Shown here one piece after another: positions 14,709-17,045 of a stretch of 17,045 nucleotides of DNA. Positions within the stretch are counted from its first letter, which is position 1, and every line of letters begins with the position of its first letter. The notes beneath the pieces were generated by a model. That model made no database searches, was not told the origin of the DNA, and worked only from the letters and a program-made list of their open reading frames with translations. Both the position numbers and the translations under genes were made by a program. The DNA comes from DASCNA01 sp036011305 (GTDB taxonomy: Bacteria; Verrucomicrobiota; Lentisphaeria; Victivallales; GWF2-38-69), in the NCBI GenBank assembly GCA_036011305.1, contig DASCNA010000146.1, forward strand, positions 1 through 17,045. The letters run 5' to 3'.

Positions 14709-16895
14709 ATGCTTGTGAATAAGAAAATATTAACAATTTTTATCATTTCATTGATCACTATTGTTAATCTGTCGAATTTATTGCACAGCCATGCTTACAA
14801 CAATCTCCGACCCATTTTCTATCATTCGATGAAATCAACTGATAAAAAAAGTAATAGTGAAATAAAAGTAAATTACTGTTCAAGTAGTATGATTCGCTAC
14901 AAAGAATTGAAAAAAGAATATAAATTATTAGCAGAAGCGGAAAAAAAGAAAGATATAGACGCCATCAATAATGCTTTCCAGAAAATACAACGTTTATATG
15001 TAATGATAGGAAATTACCAAAAAGCTCTTGAATATTGTCAGGCATTAAAAGAGCTCGGTATTAAATATAAAAATAATTCGATGATTTATTTTTCATATTT
15101 TTATTCAGCTCAAATATATGATATAGAAAATAATTTAGAATTAGCTTTGGTTAATTATTTTAAAACCTTTAAGTATAGTCCTAATGAAGGGTATGTCGCG
15201 ATTGTTTACTGCTTTATCAGTCAAATTTACCAAAATATAAAAAACATTGACCTAGCTATTTTTTATGCAAAAACAGCAGAAAGAATTGCAGATAAACAAA
15301 ATAATTTTACTAAATACTATGTCCAGATGACTTTATGGGGTATTTATTACGATCAAAAGAGATATAAACTGGCAATAAAAACCTTAGAGAACGCTCTTTC
15401 AAAATATAAATCTCCCGAAATATTAAAATATCAATATTCTTCTTATTGTTGCAACCTTGGTATATCTTATTATAAGCTGGGAGATTACGATAAAGCCCTA
15501 TTTTACCTTAGAAAATCTATCAATAAAACAAATAATCCTTCAAAAAAAAACAAGATTCAAGGGCTGTACTGGTTAGGTTATGTATATTTAAAACAACATA
15601 AATATCAGAAAGCAGTTACTTATTTTAACAAAGCAGATAGTTTGAATGCAATAAAGAAAAACTCTTTTTATTCCAATAAAATTAATAAAGGTTTTTATGA
15701 ACTATATTCTGCTGAAAATAAAATTGACAAAGCATACAAGCATCTTGTGCTTTACCAAAAGGCAAAATATAAAAATTATGTAAAACTGCTTAAAACAAGC
15801 GCGTTGATATCATCAAATAAATATATCAACAAACAGGTATCAATGCTTAAAGAAGACATCTCGCTAAAAAACCAGAAACTCCATATGGCAAACTTTACTA
15901 ATCTATTATTAATAATTATCTCTTCTTTAGTAGCTGTTTTACTTTCTCTATTCTTTTTTCTGTATTCATCTAAAAAAAAACACGGCAAAGAGTTGATGCT
16001 GTTAAATGACAGCCTTGATAAAAAAATTAAAGAAAGGAAGAAGGAACTTAGGGAATCTTTCAGTAAATTGAGAAATGAAGTGGAAACCAGAAAAGAGATT
16101 GAAAGTGAAATAAAAATTGCGGCAGAAGTTCAGCACTCTATCCTCCCAAATATAACGTCTAAATATATAAGACCTGAGTTTACGTTATATGCAGCACTGG
16201 AAGCGGCAAAAGATGCTGCGGGAGATTTTTATGATTTCTTTTATCTTGATGACGGCAGACTTGCACTGGTTTTGGCTGATGTGTCAGGGAAAGGGATAAC
16301 CGCAGCACTGTTTATGGCTTTTGCTAAAACTGTTTTGAGAAACATTTGCCCGGGCGAAAAAGATCCTTCTGAAGCTCTCATAAAAGCAAATAAAATCTTG
16401 GTAACTGATAATATCAGATGCATGTTCGTAACAGTTTTTCTATGCTATTACAACATAGATACAGGCGAACTCATATACGCAAATGCAGGACATCATGAAG
16501 CTATTATACTTAATGACAGACCAGATATTAATTTTAGCCGTATGAAAAATTTAACAAAACGTTTTGATAAATTATCTTCAGCCATTTCATTAAATACCTT
16601 TGGCAATTTAAACAATATACCTTTAGGAGTTATTGAAGATGCAACATATATATCAGGTAATAAAAGACTTAACTTCGGTGATTCAGTCATCTGCTACACT
16701 GACGGTGTAAGTGAAGCGATATCTCCTGAAGAGGAAGAATACGGCGAAGAAAGACTTTATAAATTATTAAAGAAAAATCGAAGTTTAAAGCCTTCTGAAC
16801 TTTCAAATGCAATAATCAAAGATGTAAAAGATTTTGAAGAAGGAAACAGATTTGATGATATCACTGTTCTGATTTTTAAAAGAAATAAATTGTAA
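14709..16895 (+). CDS. TPR-containing membrane receptor with cytoplasmic SpoIIE/RsbU-type PP2C phosphatase (copy 3)
   Basis: This 728-residue paralogue has a hydrophobic N-terminus (6-27), MKSTD and NYCSSSM elements (41-61), TPR repeats to about 355, a membrane helix at 394-419, a coiled coil at about 425-475 and a complete phosphatase at about 470-727. GDFYDFF (505-511), DVSGKG (524-529), YTDG (663-666) and FDDIT (715-719) are all intact, so it should be catalytically active. Between the HHEAIILND segment and the conserved PLGV it carries about 22 extra residues (604-625, rich in basic and polar residues) that are absent from copies 1 and 2. Two runs of nine adenines lie in the coding region (15542-15550 and 15972-15980), the second just after the membrane helix. 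It starts 17 bp after copy 2. The TPR region is closest to copy 2, whereas the last 44 residues are nearly identical to copy 1. Confidence 0.88.
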   Translation: MLVNKKILTIFIISLITIVNLSNLLHSHAYNNLRPIFYHSMKSTDKKSNSEIKVNYCSSSMIRYKELKKEYKLLAEAEKKKDIDAINNAFQKIQRLYVMIGNYQKALEYCQALKELGIKYKNNSMIYFSYFYSAQIYDIENNLELALVNYFKTFKYSPNEGYVAIVYCFISQIYQNIKNIDLAIFYAKTAERIADKQNNFTKYYVQMTLWGIYYDQKRYKLAIKTLENALSKYKSPEILKYQYSSYCCNLGISYYKLGDYDKALFYLRKSINKTNNPSKKNKIQGLYWLGYVYLKQHKYQKAVTYFNKADSLNAIKKNSFYSNKINKGFYELYSAENKIDKAYKHLVLYQKAKYKNYVKLLKTSALISSNKYINKQVSMLKEDISLKNQKLHMANFTNLLLIIISSLVAVLLSLFFFLYSSKKKHGKELMLLNDSLDKKIKERKKELRESFSKLRNEVETRKEIESEIKIAAEVQHSILPNITSKYIRPEFTLYAALEAAKDAAGDFYDFFYLDDGRLALVLADVSGKGITAALFMAFAKTVLRNICPGEKDPSEALIKANKILVTDNIRCMFVTVFLCYYNIDTGELIYANAGHHEAIILNDRPDINFSRMKNLTKRFDKLSSAISLNTFGNLNNIPLGVIEDATYISGNKRLNFGDSVICYTDGVSEAISPEEEEYGEERLYKLLKKNRSLKPSELSNAIIKDVKDFEEGNRFDDITVLIFKRNKL
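16755..16886 (+). repeat. near-identical 132-bp segment shared with 12428-12559 (copy 3 side)
   Basis: This is the partner of the segment in copy 1. It encodes the last part of the phosphatase domain, from LYKLLKKN through FDDIT. Amino-acid identity to copy 1 here is 43 of 44, against 27 of 44 to copy 2, counted by eye. Confidence 0.8.
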
Positions 16896-16932
16896 AAACT
16901 AAGATCAGATCTGACATTCTATTTCAGTTTAT

Positions 16933-16961
16933 TTGGCATTGTATTATGTTAATATTATACT
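16933..16961 (+). promoter_or_regulatory. sigma70-type promoter upstream of the partial gene at 17000
   Basis: TTGGCA (16933-16938) and TATACT (16956-16961) each match the consensus hexamers in five of six positions and are separated by the optimal 17 bases. A start near 16968 would give a leader of about 30 bases before the TTG start at 17000. It is the clearest promoter in the window and marks the end of the phosphatase operon. Confidence 0.65.
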
Positions 16962-16987
16962 ATAAATATAATATTTTAATTTTATAT

Positions 16988-16994
16988 AAGAGGA
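16988..16994 (+). promoter_or_regulatory. ribosome binding site of the partial gene
   Basis: AAGAGGA lies five bases before a TTG codon that opens an uninterrupted frame to the end of the window. Together with the promoter upstream it supports a real gene start despite the non-ATG codon. Confidence 0.5.
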
Positions 16995-16999
16995 TTAAA

Positions 17000-17045
17000 T
17001 TGGGGCGCAGATATTTGACTAAAGAGTCCGAATTAATATTAATAG
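17000..17045 (+). CDS. 5' end of an unidentified gene, TTG start, cut by the window edge
   Basis: Only 15 codons are present, reading MGRRYLTKESELILI if TTG is taken as methionine. The frame is preceded by AAGAGGA at good spacing and by a well-placed sigma70-type promoter, which is the evidence that it is a gene. The protein family cannot be told from this fragment. A partner of the phosphatases, such as a STAS or anti-sigma protein, is one thing to look for downstream, but nothing here shows it. Confidence 0.45.
   Translation, partial: MGRRYLTKESELILI

Noticed and set aside
16905..16914. TCAGATCTGA palindrome after copy 3 as a terminator
   Set aside because: A ten-base palindrome without loop or following T tract does not make an intrinsic terminator; it may be a chance site.
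16933..16950. Sigma54 promoter at TTGGCATTGTATTATG
   Set aside because: The -12 GC element is missing at the required distance, while a proper sigma70 -10 box lies 17 bases downstream of TTGGCA.
1..17045. CRISPR array, tRNA or rRNA genes, insertion sequences
   Set aside because: No regularly spaced repeats, tRNA-like stem sets, rRNA-like stretches, transposase genes or terminal inverted repeats were seen by eye on either strand; the long similarities found are between the coding paralogues.

Overview
The window is low-GC DNA (about 22-25% G+C in lines I counted within the tandem phosphatase genes, up to about 50% in parts of the sugar operon). It encodes a sugar-catabolic operon surrounded by signal-transduction genes. 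Membrane-anchored TPR-phosphatase fusions with probable periplasmic sensor regions, and cluster II-type xylose isomerase and xylulokinase, suggest a fermentative, probably Gram-negative bacterium. The phylum cannot be fixed from this sequence. Lentisphaerota, Spirochaetota or a related low-GC lineage would fit, but this is a guess.

Layout. (1) 56-1956, plus strand: a ParA/MinD-superfamily ATPase with an unusual P-loop, followed by a membrane Cache-domain sensor that has only a short coiled-coil tail and no output domain. (2) 8583-2009, minus strand: a five-gene operon in the order xylA, xylB, Ldh_2-family oxidoreductase, DegT-family aminotransferase, AGE-family epimerase. Gaps are 13-80 bp and every gene has a strong Shine-Dalgarno sequence. 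No transporter or glycosidase is included. (3) 8584-8804: a divergent regulatory region holding a candidate minus-strand promoter whose -10 box lies inside a perfect GTAGAT-N3-ATCTAC inverted repeat. (4) 8805-10286, plus strand: an XRE-type HTH protein with three PAS-like domains, the obvious candidate regulator of the xyl operon. (5) 10436-16895, plus strand: three tandem paralogues with the same plan (N-terminal membrane anchor or signal, extracytoplasmic TPR region, second membrane segment, coiled coil, cytoplasmic SpoIIE/RsbU-type PP2C phosphatase). They are separated by two 17-bp spacers that resemble each other. (6) 16896-17045: a good sigma70-type promoter and the first 15 codons of another gene with a TTG start.

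How they may work together. The xyl operon should convert xylose to xylulose 5-phosphate. The three extra enzymes suggest an associated sugar, keto-acid or amino-sugar branch whose substrate I cannot name. The three TPR-phosphatases look like receptors for a partner-switching pathway (normally STAS-domain antagonist plus anti-sigma kinase), but no such partners lie in the window. The middle copy has lost key phosphatase residues while its neighbours keep them. Copies 1 and 3 are almost identical at their 3' ends, while copies 2 and 3 are closest in the TPR region, which points to a mosaic history with gene conversion. All similarity statements come from reading the sequence by eye; no database search was run.
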